Shown piece by piece: positions 17,601-24,295 of a DNA stretch of 64,000 nt. The stretch spans positions 1 through 64,000 of the forward strand of contig JAFWAC010000005.1 in assembly GCA_017507805.1 (NCBI GenBank). The letters run 5' to 3'. The DNA is from Clostridia bacterium (GTDB lineage: Bacteria > Bacillota > Clostridia > Oscillospirales > Acutalibacteraceae). Position 1 is the stretch's first letter; each line of letters starts with the position of its first letter. The translations under genes and the position numbers were made by a program. The notes under the pieces are model-generated. The model saw only the letters and a program-made list of their open reading frames with translations. It made no database searches and was not told the origin of the DNA.

Positions 17601-19843
17601 ATGGCATTAAAACGATTGGTGCAAAAGCTTTTGCAGGATGTACTTCGTTGGGGTCATTTACAGTTGATAAGTACATTATAAACTTAGGCGAAAATGCTTT
17701 CCAAGGAGTGCCGGAAATTACTGTTGTAGCTGCTAACGAGAATGTAGTCAACGCAACGCTTAATTCTGGTGCAAGAAAATTCACGCTTAATTTATCAGAA
17801 TTACAAACACCTATTAATGATACTAAAATTGTGATTCCCGAAACTACAAAATATTTTGCTTTAATTGGTAATGGTTCAATTTATACAAATATTCAAATAA
17901 TTTCTAATGCTGAAGAAACCTTTATCAGTAATATGAATTTTGAAGGCAACATAGATACTCCTCTTAAATTGAACTCAGGAACTGTAACATTAAGCAGAGT
18001 CACTGTGAAAGACTCTCCTGGATTTGCTTTGATTTTACCAGCAGAAAAAACGGTACTAAATTTGTATGGTACTATTGAACTTTCATCGCAAGGCGATAAT
18101 GCTATGATTAGTAAATATTTAGCCCTTCAAAAAGCAAATTCAGAAGTTGCAGGCAAATTAAAACTCACCGGTGACTGTTTGTTGTGTGGCGAGTTAACAA
18201 ATCAATCTATGTTGACATTTGATGATGGTGAATTAATACCGATTGATGAGGATACATACAACAGTATGTTGTCTTCCAGCCTTATTGCCTTTGATGCAAA
18301 TGGTGGAACCATAGCTGAAACAACTAAGACAGTTTATTATGGTCAATATTATGGTGATATGCCTGTACCTACTAAAGAGGGATATTCTTTCGTAGGATGG
18401 TTCACAGAGAAGAGCGGCGGAGAACAAGTAACGGCGGAAACGATTGTTACTGCTTTGGTAAATCAAACTTTATATGCTCGATGGTCTGCGATGGCATACA
18501 CAGTTAATTGGAATGACGGCACAGGATATACAATTACAGTAAATCGAACAGCATCTCCTTATGCGAATGCTACTACAGGAATATTGGAAAGTGGTGCAGT
18601 TATTTATTTCGGTGATGTATTAGGTATTACTTATACCGCTAAAACCGGCTATACTATAAATAGTAAAGGTGATACTTCTATAACTGTATCTGGTAATGTT
18701 ACTTCCTCAAATATCCATGCATCTTCGTCGGTAAATCAGTACAATGTTAGTTGGAATACTGGAATCGGATACACCATTGCAGTAAATCGAACAAGTTCAC
18801 CTTTAAAAGGCGCATCAACCGGTGCCTTAAATAATAACTCACCGATTTACTATGGCGATGTTCTGTCAGTAACTTATAATTCACAAGCAGGTTACACTAT
18901 AAATAGTAAAGGCAGTACTTCTATAACTGTAACTGGAAATGTAACTTCTTCAAATATATATGCATCAGCGTCAGTAAATCAATACAAAGTCAGTTGGAAT
19001 ACCGGAACTGGGTACAGTATAATGGTTAAACGAACCAGTTCCCCTTACAAAGGCGCTTCAACTGGAACTTTGAGCAATGGTGATGCTATATATTATGGTG
19101 ATGTTCTTTCTGTTACTTATACAGCATCTACAGGATATTCTATAACTAGTAAGGGTATAACATCCGCAACAGTAACAAGAAATATTACTTCTTCGGATAT
19201 TAAAGCCTCTGCTTCTCTAAATGAATATACATATAATATTGTGTATAAATCTATCAACGGAACATCCTTAGGAAGCGATAAAGTTACTTATAAGTATGGT
19301 ACCACAAACACAATTTACCCAAAGACTTTTTCAGGCTATAACACCCCTCCGGCACAAAGTGTAAAATGGGATTCAACAGGCAATAAGACAATTACATTTA
19401 CTTACACACCAACAGGAGTTTCTACCTCTCAATTCCTAGTAAGTGGTTGGTGGTGGCAAGATGTATCAGGTTACGGTGTCACCTATAGCGTTAATGCTGA
19501 ATATCAAAACAGAACCGCTAACAGTGTTCAGGTTAGACTTGTTTGGACTCAGTCTATAAATAGAGCCGCATATGGATATACTCAAAAATTTTATGCAAGT
19601 TTTTGGCATAATGGAGATAGAAAGGGTGCTACTGGTGACGTAATAATTGCAACCGCATCCACTTGGCCATGGTATAGTAGTAGTGGCCCCTGGCATACCG
19701 GAAGTGTGACTGCTTATTCTGGTTGGGTTACAATTCCTTTAACTACAACAAACGCAACAACCGTAAGTGTGCTCTGTGATTACTTCGATACGGAATATAT
19801 GGGCACATGGGGTTATAAGGATATTTCTATTCCCGCTTATTAA
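14699..19843 (+). CDS. Giant secreted cohesin-dockerin multidomain adhesin-like protein
   Basis: A 1714-residue protein, second in the operon (22-bp gap). Order: signal peptide (1-28), cohesin (about 32-155, NNPGILGAIFSFTFDNDSLTL), dockerin (about 169-233, GDVDGDKVINARDLVLLRRY and GDVNDDGKINTTDVILIRRY), a Cys/His module (about 239-333, CxxxxxxxYWHCTFC), two InlB-type repeats (about 337-480), a Ser/Thr-rich region without Cys (about 484-800), BspA-like repeats (about 900-1035), another InlB repeat (about 1195-1265), three 81-residue tandem repeats, a MucBP-like module and a Trp-rich C-terminal domain. No LPXTG or membrane anchor is seen, so it probably attaches through its dockerin. ATG 14699 has AAAGGA 8 bases upstream; ATG 14690 would overlap it. 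Role inferred: surface scaffold or adhesin. Confidence 0.82.
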   Translation: MKKITKLLSLLMVCAILLSSIPIIVLAQSSGTVVSVDKVYGSPEGTVDVNVTIENNPGILGAIFSFTFDNDSLTLINANAGDAFSSLVMSKPGKFTSPCQFAWDGESIKEEDIKDGIILTLTFEISENAIPGSDLDINISYNRGDIVDGNLKVVNPQTVSGIIQVIDYTPGDVDGDKVINARDLVLLRRYITGGYDLTINEYAGDVNDDGKINTTDVILIRRYIAGGYGVKLRPSHGLHEHTMEEFEAKEATCMTNGNIAYWHCTFCNNYYADEDATEEIALEDTVIEKSETHSVVIDEAVAPTTTSTGLTEGSHCSVCKEILVAQQIIPALKRTEYSITYHISNSDMYLAGIEIVNNNPTTYTKEDGLILQDLIVQGYNFKGWYTAQTGGTKVTEIVVGTTGNKTLYAQWEKIVYTVTFDSPDVPWASVKYTVDTGATLTNPSWFGYTFVGWSLNGQIVSAIKPGTTGNITLQANWTSNRNRAKSVTNLGDPIIIEDMDIGQYLFVYEIGTIENVPLSVIEYIGNSQGITINKEYEYSKSVQEGFSETIAKAVSNATTKTSAWTLSEDWNSSASATNEHDEEIGKTNETTDSQGNTIQGKYYISNVKGGETSTSSSTGGSNATSSKVALGHSMGINGSYSTEDTDSSSVEVGVDASLSGVVDTKIYKTSVEVSASAKDTETESHKETASIANSRESNIGTEKDKVNESHWDTTRSSSSSWNTEEGYEASAAASKNSSVSNTISQAIHDRYAYTSMEERGGSNSSTHSTDESQELTNEYASTLEYSTEINETVKKSITYSSNATGFYRLVSAGTVHVFAVVGYDISTNSYFTYTYNVLDKERHEYLDYSKDDSNFNDCENAILPFEVPYFVNEFVNTKIARSSGLVINPETGIIEEYNGSSEYVVVPEYVSLDNADDGTYSAVRVKGVLADAFKGNTKIKGVILPKYVSEIPESAFEGCSTLEIVVGYGIKTIGAKAFAGCTSLGSFTVDKYIINLGENAFQGVPEITVVAANENVVNATLNSGARKFTLNLSELQTPINDTKIVIPETTKYFALIGNGSIYTNIQIISNAEETFISNMNFEGNIDTPLKLNSGTVTLSRVTVKDSPGFALILPAEKTVLNLYGTIELSSQGDNAMISKYLALQKANSEVAGKLKLTGDCLLCGELTNQSMLTFDDGELIPIDEDTYNSMLSSSLIAFDANGGTIAETTKTVYYGQYYGDMPVPTKEGYSFVGWFTEKSGGEQVTAETIVTALVNQTLYARWSAMAYTVNWNDGTGYTITVNRTASPYANATTGILESGAVIYFGDVLGITYTAKTGYTINSKGDTSITVSGNVTSSNIHASSSVNQYNVSWNTGIGYTIAVNRTSSPLKGASTGALNNNSPIYYGDVLSVTYNSQAGYTINSKGSTSITVTGNVTSSNIYASASVNQYKVSWNTGTGYSIMVKRTSSPYKGASTGTLSNGDAIYYGDVLSVTYTASTGYSITSKGITSATVTRNITSSDIKASASLNEYTYNIVYKSINGTSLGSDKVTYKYGTTNTIYPKTFSGYNTPPAQSVKWDSTGNKTITFTYTPTGVSTSQFLVSGWWWQDVSGYGVTYSVNAEYQNRTANSVQVRLVWTQSINRAAYGYTQKFYASFWHNGDRKGATGDVIIATASTWPWYSSSGPWHTGSVTAYSGWVTIPLTTTNATTVSVLCDYFDTEYMGTWGYKDISIPAY
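18497..19225 (+). repeat. Three tandem 243-bp coding repeats
   Basis: Three in-frame units of exactly 81 codons (18497-18739, 18740-18982, 18983-19225). Each begins Y-x-V-x-W-N-x-G-x-G-Y and ends near SxNx(Q/E). They differ by many substitutions but no indels, so they are old or selected for length. Confidence 0.9.
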
Positions 19844-19867
19844 TTTAACAAAAAATACCGTCCACTA

Positions 19868-19909
19868 AAAAAATACAGTACCTTTTATACCGAAGGTGCT
19901 GTATTTTTG
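19868..19909 (+). terminator. Terminator of the cohesin-dockerin operon
   Basis: A 13-bp stem (19872-19884 with 19893-19905) flanked by A's and a T-run, 28 bp after the stop codon. Confidence 0.85.
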
Positions 19910-20041
19910 ATTGAAGGATTCATCACTTTCTCTGTTTGCGATATTTTGGATGTTTTTTACCGGTGAAAGAACTGTTTTCTTGACTTTTCAGAGTAATTAT
20001 AATACACTTAATACAGATATTCAAAACAGGAGGTTAAAATA

Positions 20042-20413
20042 ATGACAAAAAGAATAGCGCTTATCGCGCATGATAATATGAAGCCCACCATAATCGAATG
20101 GTGCATAAAGAACAAGGATGTATTGGCGCATCATTTCCTTTGCGGTACAGGCACAACCGCCACACGCATAAACGAAGCCACAGGGCTTCCCGTAAAGGCA
20201 TATTTAAGCGGTCCGCTGGGCGGAGACCAGCAAATCGGCGCAAGGGTTGCGGGAGGAGAAATTGACATTATAATTTTCTTTTCCGACCCTCTCACCGCCA
20301 TGCCTCACGACCCCGATGTCAAGGCGCTTTTGAGAATTGCTCAGGTTTACGATATTCCGATTGCCAACAACAAGGCTACCGCCGATTGTATACTTAAATC
20401 GTTAGAGGAATAA
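20042..20413 (+). CDS. mgsA: Methylglyoxal synthase
   Basis: Converts dihydroxyacetone phosphate to methylglyoxal and phosphate, a glycolytic bypass that relieves phosphate limitation. 123 residues, the usual short length. Visible motifs: ALIAHDNMKP at the N-terminus, CGTGTTATRI phosphate-binding loop, SGPLGGDQQIGARVA, and FFSDPL with catalytic Asp residues in GGDQQ and SDPLT. AGGAGG lies about 9 bases before the ATG. luxS follows 2 bp later, so they are co-transcribed. Confidence 0.96.
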   Translation: MTKRIALIAHDNMKPTIIEWCIKNKDVLAHHFLCGTGTTATRINEATGLPVKAYLSGPLGGDQQIGARVAGGEIDIIIFFSDPLTAMPHDPDVKALLRIAQVYDIPIANNKATADCILKSLEE

Positions 20414-20415
20414 AA

Positions 20416-20877
20416 ATGGAGAAAATTTTAAGCTTCAGGGTAAATCACGATATTCTTGAAAGAGGGATATATGTTTCCAGAATAGACGGGGATGTTATAA
20501 CCTATGATATAAGAATGAAAAAACCGAATAGCGGTGACTATCTCGCAAATGCCGCCATGCACACAACCGAGCATCTGTTTGCCACCTTTGTCCGCAACAG
20601 CGCTTTCGGCGGCGAGGTTATATATTTCGGCCCAATGGGCTGCCGCACCGGCTTTTACCTGCTTTTGAGGGACAGTGTAAGCCGTGAGAATGTGCTAAAG
20701 CTTGTAAATGAGGCATTTGCCTTTATAGCTTCCTTTTCGGGTGAAATTCCGGGCAACAGCAAAATCGAGTGCGGTAACTATTTAGAGCACGATTTGCAGG
20801 GCGCTAAAGCCGAAGCCGAGGCAATGCTTCCGGTAGTTAAAGAGCTTACTGTCGCGGATATGGATTATAAGGAGTAA
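20416..20877 (+). CDS. luxS: S-ribosylhomocysteine lyase (LuxS)
   Basis: Cleaves S-ribosylhomocysteine to homocysteine and DPD, the precursor of autoinducer-2, in the activated methyl cycle. 153 residues. The metal ligands HTTEH (about residues 54-58) and the Cys of GPMGCRTGFY (about 75-84) are present, as is the C-terminal ECGNYLEHDL. The start is 2 bp after the mgsA stop. The last 13 bp overlap the 3' end of the convergent short-chain dehydrogenase gene. Confidence 0.96.
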   Translation: MEKILSFRVNHDILERGIYVSRIDGDVITYDIRMKKPNSGDYLANAAMHTTEHLFATFVRNSAFGGEVIYFGPMGCRTGFYLLLRDSVSRENVLKLVNEAFAFIASFSGEIPGNSKIECGNYLEHDLQGAKAEAEAMLPVVKELTVADMDYKE

Positions 20878-21752
20878 TCTCCCTGCATTTCACCGTAAAT
20901 TTTCTCGGCATTCCGGAAAATCCTCTCTGCCTCGTCAGAGGAGCAGGTATTAAGCCTTTGATATTTCGGGCTTCCCCAAATGCCGAATATCCGCGGGCCA
21001 ATCCAATAATTTTCGGGGGTGTCCCTGAAAACACCGTAAAGAATATTTAAAGCCGCACGCTCCGGCTTCATAAAAAGCACCTTCATAGGGTGCTTTATTA
21101 TTGCAAAAATAAGCTTGGGATAATGGGCGGTTATATTTGTGAGGGTGATGCCCGGATGCACCACGGCAAGTCCCTTTTCGTTTGCGAAAAGTCTGTAAAG
21201 CGAAAACATCAGAAACCTTTTTGCATTGCCGTAAACCAAGCTTGACCTTACGCGGGTGGAAAAATCAATGTCGCCGCTGTCGGTTTTGGAATAATTGTGG
21301 GCAATGCTTCCGACAGCCACAACCCTGCCGCCTCTTTCTCTGATAGAGGGCTTTAGCCTTCTGACTATATAATAAGGCGAAGCAAAATTTATCTGAAAAA
21401 CATTGTCAAGTCCTGTTTCACACCTGCGGCGCGGTATGTGGTAAGCCCCGGCGTTAAGAATGAGCACATCGGGCACAGCCTTTAAAAGCGCCTCTGTTGC
21501 AGTTTTTACTGAGGAAATATCCTCAAGGTCGAGTGTGATGTAGGAAATTTCGGTATGGGGAAAGCTTTTTTGCAGGCTTTCGCCCAATGCTCTTGATTTT
21601 TCGGGATTGCGGTCAAGCAGAATGAGCCTTGCCCCCAAAGCTGCCAGCAATCGGCAGAGCTTACAGCCGATGCCGCCGGTAGCACCGCTTACGGCAACGC
21701 TTTTGCCCTTTAGCGATGCGGTATTTTGTTTAATCCAATCAGATGTTTTCAT
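20865..21752 (-). CDS. Short-chain dehydrogenase/reductase
   Basis: A 295-residue Rossmann-fold NAD(P)-dependent oxidoreductase. Dinucleotide motif VSGATGGIGCKL (about residues 21-32), LILNAGAYH (NAG motif, about 97-105), the active-site Ser in AVGSIAH and the YGNAK catalytic pair (about 174-178) are present. It resembles the retinol dehydrogenase-like/WW-oxidoreductase-like branch in length. It is convergent with luxS with a 13-bp overlap. Substrate unknown. Confidence 0.88.
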   Translation of the reverse strand: MKTSDWIKQNTASLKGKSVAVSGATGGIGCKLCRLLAALGARLILLDRNPEKSRALGESLQKSFPHTEISYITLDLEDISSVKTATEALLKAVPDVLILNAGAYHIPRRRCETGLDNVFQINFASPYYIVRRLKPSIRERGGRVVAVGSIAHNYSKTDSGDIDFSTRVRSSLVYGNAKRFLMFSLYRLFANEKGLAVVHPGITLTNITAHYPKLIFAIIKHPMKVLFMKPERAALNILYGVFRDTPENYWIGPRIFGIWGSPKYQRLNTCSSDEAERIFRNAEKIYGEMQGDYSL

Positions 21753-21812
21753 TTTACCTTCCTTTTCGATGTGATAGGTGAATTTTATGCTTGTGTTAAG
21801 TTAGGAACAAAT

Positions 21813-22214
21813 CTACACCTCGGCTCCCTCTGACGAGGGAGCTGTCAGCGAAGCTGACTGAGGGAGAGATTTTTTAACAGCTAAATCTATAGATTCACAT
21901 ACACCGCTAAAATTACGGTCAATATCTAAATTGCAAATTCTTAAAACTGTTAATTTCATCTCTTCTAACTCTTTTGTGCGGACTTTGTCTCTTTCTATTT
22001 GTTCTACAGTGTAGTGACCACCACCATCAAGTTCAACAACAAGTCTTGCTTTTGCACAATAGAAATCTACTATGTAATTTCCAATAGCTTTTTGTCTTTG
22101 AAATCTTGTAGGGTAATATCTTAAAAACTCATACCAAAGTTTTCTTTCCCAAGGTGTCATATTTTTTCTTAAAATTTTTGCAAGAGGGATATTTGATTTA
22201 TTATATTCCTTCAT
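21813..22214 (-). CDS. DUF559 endonuclease-like protein in an inverted-repeat cassette
   Basis: A 133-residue protein of the DUF559 family, related to the Vsr (very-short-patch repair) nuclease fold. Features: RKNMTPWERKLWYEFLRYYP at about 15-34, FQRQKAIGNYIVDFYCAKARLVVELDGGGHY (about 38-68) with the conserved D...E.DG acid residues, and an Arg/Lys-rich helix after. The last about 20 codons run into the left inverted repeat, so the repeat supplies the C-terminus. Such genes are scattered through gut Clostridia beside similar repeats. The biological role is unknown; a mobility-linked nuclease is possible. Confidence 0.85.
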   Translation of the reverse strand: MKEYNKSNIPLAKILRKNMTPWERKLWYEFLRYYPTRFQRQKAIGNYIVDFYCAKARLVVELDGGGHYTVEQIERDKVRTKELEEMKLTVLRICNLDIDRNFSGVCESIDLAVKKSLPQSASLTAPSSEGAEV

Positions 22215-22269
22215 AGTTCTCTCCCTCCGTCAAAACTTCGTTTTGCCACCTCCCTCGTCAGAGGGAGGC
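21823..22269. mobile_element. Inverted-repeat-flanked DUF559 cassette
   Basis: Left end (21823-21868) and right end (22218-22269) are imperfect inverted copies: GCTCCCTCTGACGAGGGAG then GAGGGAGAG on the left, against GCCTCCCTCTGACGAGGGAG then GAGGGAGAG read from the right. Each end also carries its own small hairpin. Together they bracket the DUF559 gene. No transposase is present, so it is either non-autonomous or a hitch-hiking repeat. Confidence 0.6.
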
Positions 22270-22418
22270 AAAGTCAGTAACAAGGGAAAAGGATTTCCAC
22301 AAGTTAAAAACAATAAAATTCTTCTTAAATTAAATATAACATTCTCCATCAAAATTTTCAAGGTATATATGATAATAGAGTCATCTCGGAATTACGAGAT
22401 GACTCTATTTTTTGATAA
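22249..22418. repeat. Dispersed repeat, copy 1
   Basis: About 170 bp starting CCCTCGTCAGAGGGAGGCAA and ending in a 12-bp hairpin (AGAGTCATCTCG ... CGAGATGACTCT) with T-run. It matches copy 2 at 28973-29144, sharing TTTCCACAAGT, AATTTAATATAACATT-like and TATATGATAATAGAG blocks. The remaining gap to 22488 holds nothing recognisable. Confidence 0.75.
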
Positions 22419-22488
22419 GCATAACAAAGCTATATAGACAATGTGAAAATAAAACCAGAGTAATTAAAGTTAAAAACTGTAATTCGGC

Positions 22489-24027
22489 TCACAAATTTAA
22501 AAGCTTTATATCAAACCTACCGTTTTGCTTAAAGTAACCTAAATTAAATATTTCTCCGGCATGTTTTTTATTCCATGCTTCGGCAACAGCTTTCAACTCA
22601 TCCGCTGTTATAAGCAGTATTTGAGTATCATTATTCAAAGAATAATCTACACATTCCTGTACACTTTGTGGTGTAAAGTCGGGTGCGATAACCATAAACA
22701 CAACGACATCTTTATCAGATGTTTTAATATATCTATCAAATTGCTGTATATGATCTTTAAGATTTACAGGTGTTTCTTTTGATTTATTATCCCACATTAT
22801 ATATTTATCTTTAAAAGATAATTTCCCATCAGGATGCTCTGTTCCCGTTAAAGTCAAAGGCTTATTTAACAACATTTTTTCAAATATATAATTAGTTGCA
22901 TCTTCAAAATAATGTTCACACTGTAAATCTTTTTCTATTATGCTATTTGATCGCAAAAACTTCAAATTTCTTCTTGCTAACTCATTATATACAGAAACAA
23001 GTTTTTCTCTTGCATCTTCTGTTTTTAATTCAATACGCCGCACCGAATCATAATATTCTAATATTCTGTCAATTAAGGTTTTCTTTGCACCTGAAACGCT
23101 CAAACCTAATTCTGCGCACCAGCTTGAAAGCTCTTCCACATTCATTCCATCATAAGCAGAAAAACCACCAATCAAATTTGAAGGTTGAACTGATTTTAAA
23201 ATAATAGTCTTTAATTCATTGACTGTAGGATTATTAGAAATTTCAATGTTCGCTTTTTCACAATGTTTGCTTGCTTTTATTACTATGTCAATTAAATATT
23301 GTTTCTTTGTTTTCTTAATAATATAATCAACTAATTTTTCATATCCATAAGAACGAATCTCAACACTGTAATATTTACGAATTTCCCTTGCTATATCGTT
23401 AGGTATCATATCACACATAATACCATCTGAATTCTTTATACACACAAGCAAACCTTTTGCTTGTAACAATCTTCTGGCTGCATCAATATCATCAAATGTA
23501 TGCAACACATTTTCAAAGTTCGGGAATCTACCGGATTTTGCCTCCAAGATTTGTTGTTCTCTAACAGTAATAGATAAATATTTTCGTAACGATTCTAGCA
23601 AATTCTTTTCATCTATGGAAATATCATCATTAAGTGCCCACGCTGTATCAAGCATGTGCTTAAATAATGCTAAATCTTTAGAAATTTTACTGATATCAAA
23701 ATTATTAGATTCATCAATTATTGTTTTCTCGTAGTTAAGAATGGCAGAATCTGTTTCTTTGCAGGGAGAAATAAAATCGTCTTGATCAAGCAAATAATCA
23801 CGCAACAAAATAGGGACAATTATTCTTACTGCCCTATTACTGTCAAGTTTTAGTTCTTCCAAACGATTAAATATATTTTCGTAAGAAGTATATTGCTTTG
23901 CCGTTTTGATTAGAAACTCTTTAATCTCGTCTAACTCTAATCGTCTATAATCAGCAACATATGCAGACGCAATTCTCTTAGCTATCGTTATGTTAGGTAT
24001 TTGTTCGACAAATTTAATAAAATCCAT
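22489..24027 (-). CDS. SAP-domain protein with putative restriction-like nuclease C-terminus
   Basis: A 512-residue cytoplasmic protein. A SAP-type DNA-binding helix pair is seen at about residues 293-328 (MNVEELSSWCAELGLSVSGAKKTLIDRI). Before it, about 120-180 has an acidic all-helical stretch (AWALNDDISIDEKNLLESL) resembling a TerB-like fold. The C-terminal part (about 385-445) has a PDGKLSF..YIMWDNKS pattern, D and WDxK, that fits a PD-(D/E)xK nuclease core, then QQFDRYI. The ATG at 24027 has GAGGTGG 7 bases upstream; the longer frame to 24075 has no ribosome site. AT-rich and isolated, it may be a single-gene defence nuclease. Function is inference. Confidence 0.6.
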   Translation of the reverse strand: MDFIKFVEQIPNITIAKRIASAYVADYRRLELDEIKEFLIKTAKQYTSYENIFNRLEELKLDSNRAVRIIVPILLRDYLLDQDDFISPCKETDSAILNYEKTIIDESNNFDISKISKDLALFKHMLDTAWALNDDISIDEKNLLESLRKYLSITVREQQILEAKSGRFPNFENVLHTFDDIDAARRLLQAKGLLVCIKNSDGIMCDMIPNDIAREIRKYYSVEIRSYGYEKLVDYIIKKTKKQYLIDIVIKASKHCEKANIEISNNPTVNELKTIILKSVQPSNLIGGFSAYDGMNVEELSSWCAELGLSVSGAKKTLIDRILEYYDSVRRIELKTEDAREKLVSVYNELARRNLKFLRSNSIIEKDLQCEHYFEDATNYIFEKMLLNKPLTLTGTEHPDGKLSFKDKYIMWDNKSKETPVNLKDHIQQFDRYIKTSDKDVVVFMVIAPDFTPQSVQECVDYSLNNDTQILLITADELKAVAEAWNKKHAGEIFNLGYFKQNGRFDIKLLNL

Positions 24028-24218
24028 AATATTCCACCTCAAAATAATATTAACACAAAATATGTCATTTGTCAAAACAAGATATATTACCCTATGGTTT
24101 TTCCGTACAGTTAAACTTGTTTCTATTGTGGCGCAGATATAGCATATACCCTTATGTTTGCGAGTGAAAGAAAAAATGTGTCAAAATCGGTTTTTTTATA
24201 TTAATAAGGGCTTTGGGG

Positions 24219-24247
24219 TTGACAATTTTTGCTTGAAAAGTTATAAT
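24219..24247 (+). promoter_or_regulatory. Consensus promoter of alaS
   Basis: TTGACA (24219-24224), 17 bp, TATAAT (24242-24247). The leader is only about 42 nt, too short for a T-box riboswitch. Confidence 0.88.
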
Positions 24248-24295
24248 CTAAACTGAGCCGTTACGGCAAATTTTTTAAAATAAGAGGACATATAA

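Noticed and set aside
18497-19225. Mobile or satellite DNA repeat
   Set aside because: The units are in-frame 81-codon protein repeats with normal coding divergence.
24248-24295. T-box riboswitch in front of alaS
   Set aside because: The leader is only about 42 nt and has no T-box motif or antiterminator.
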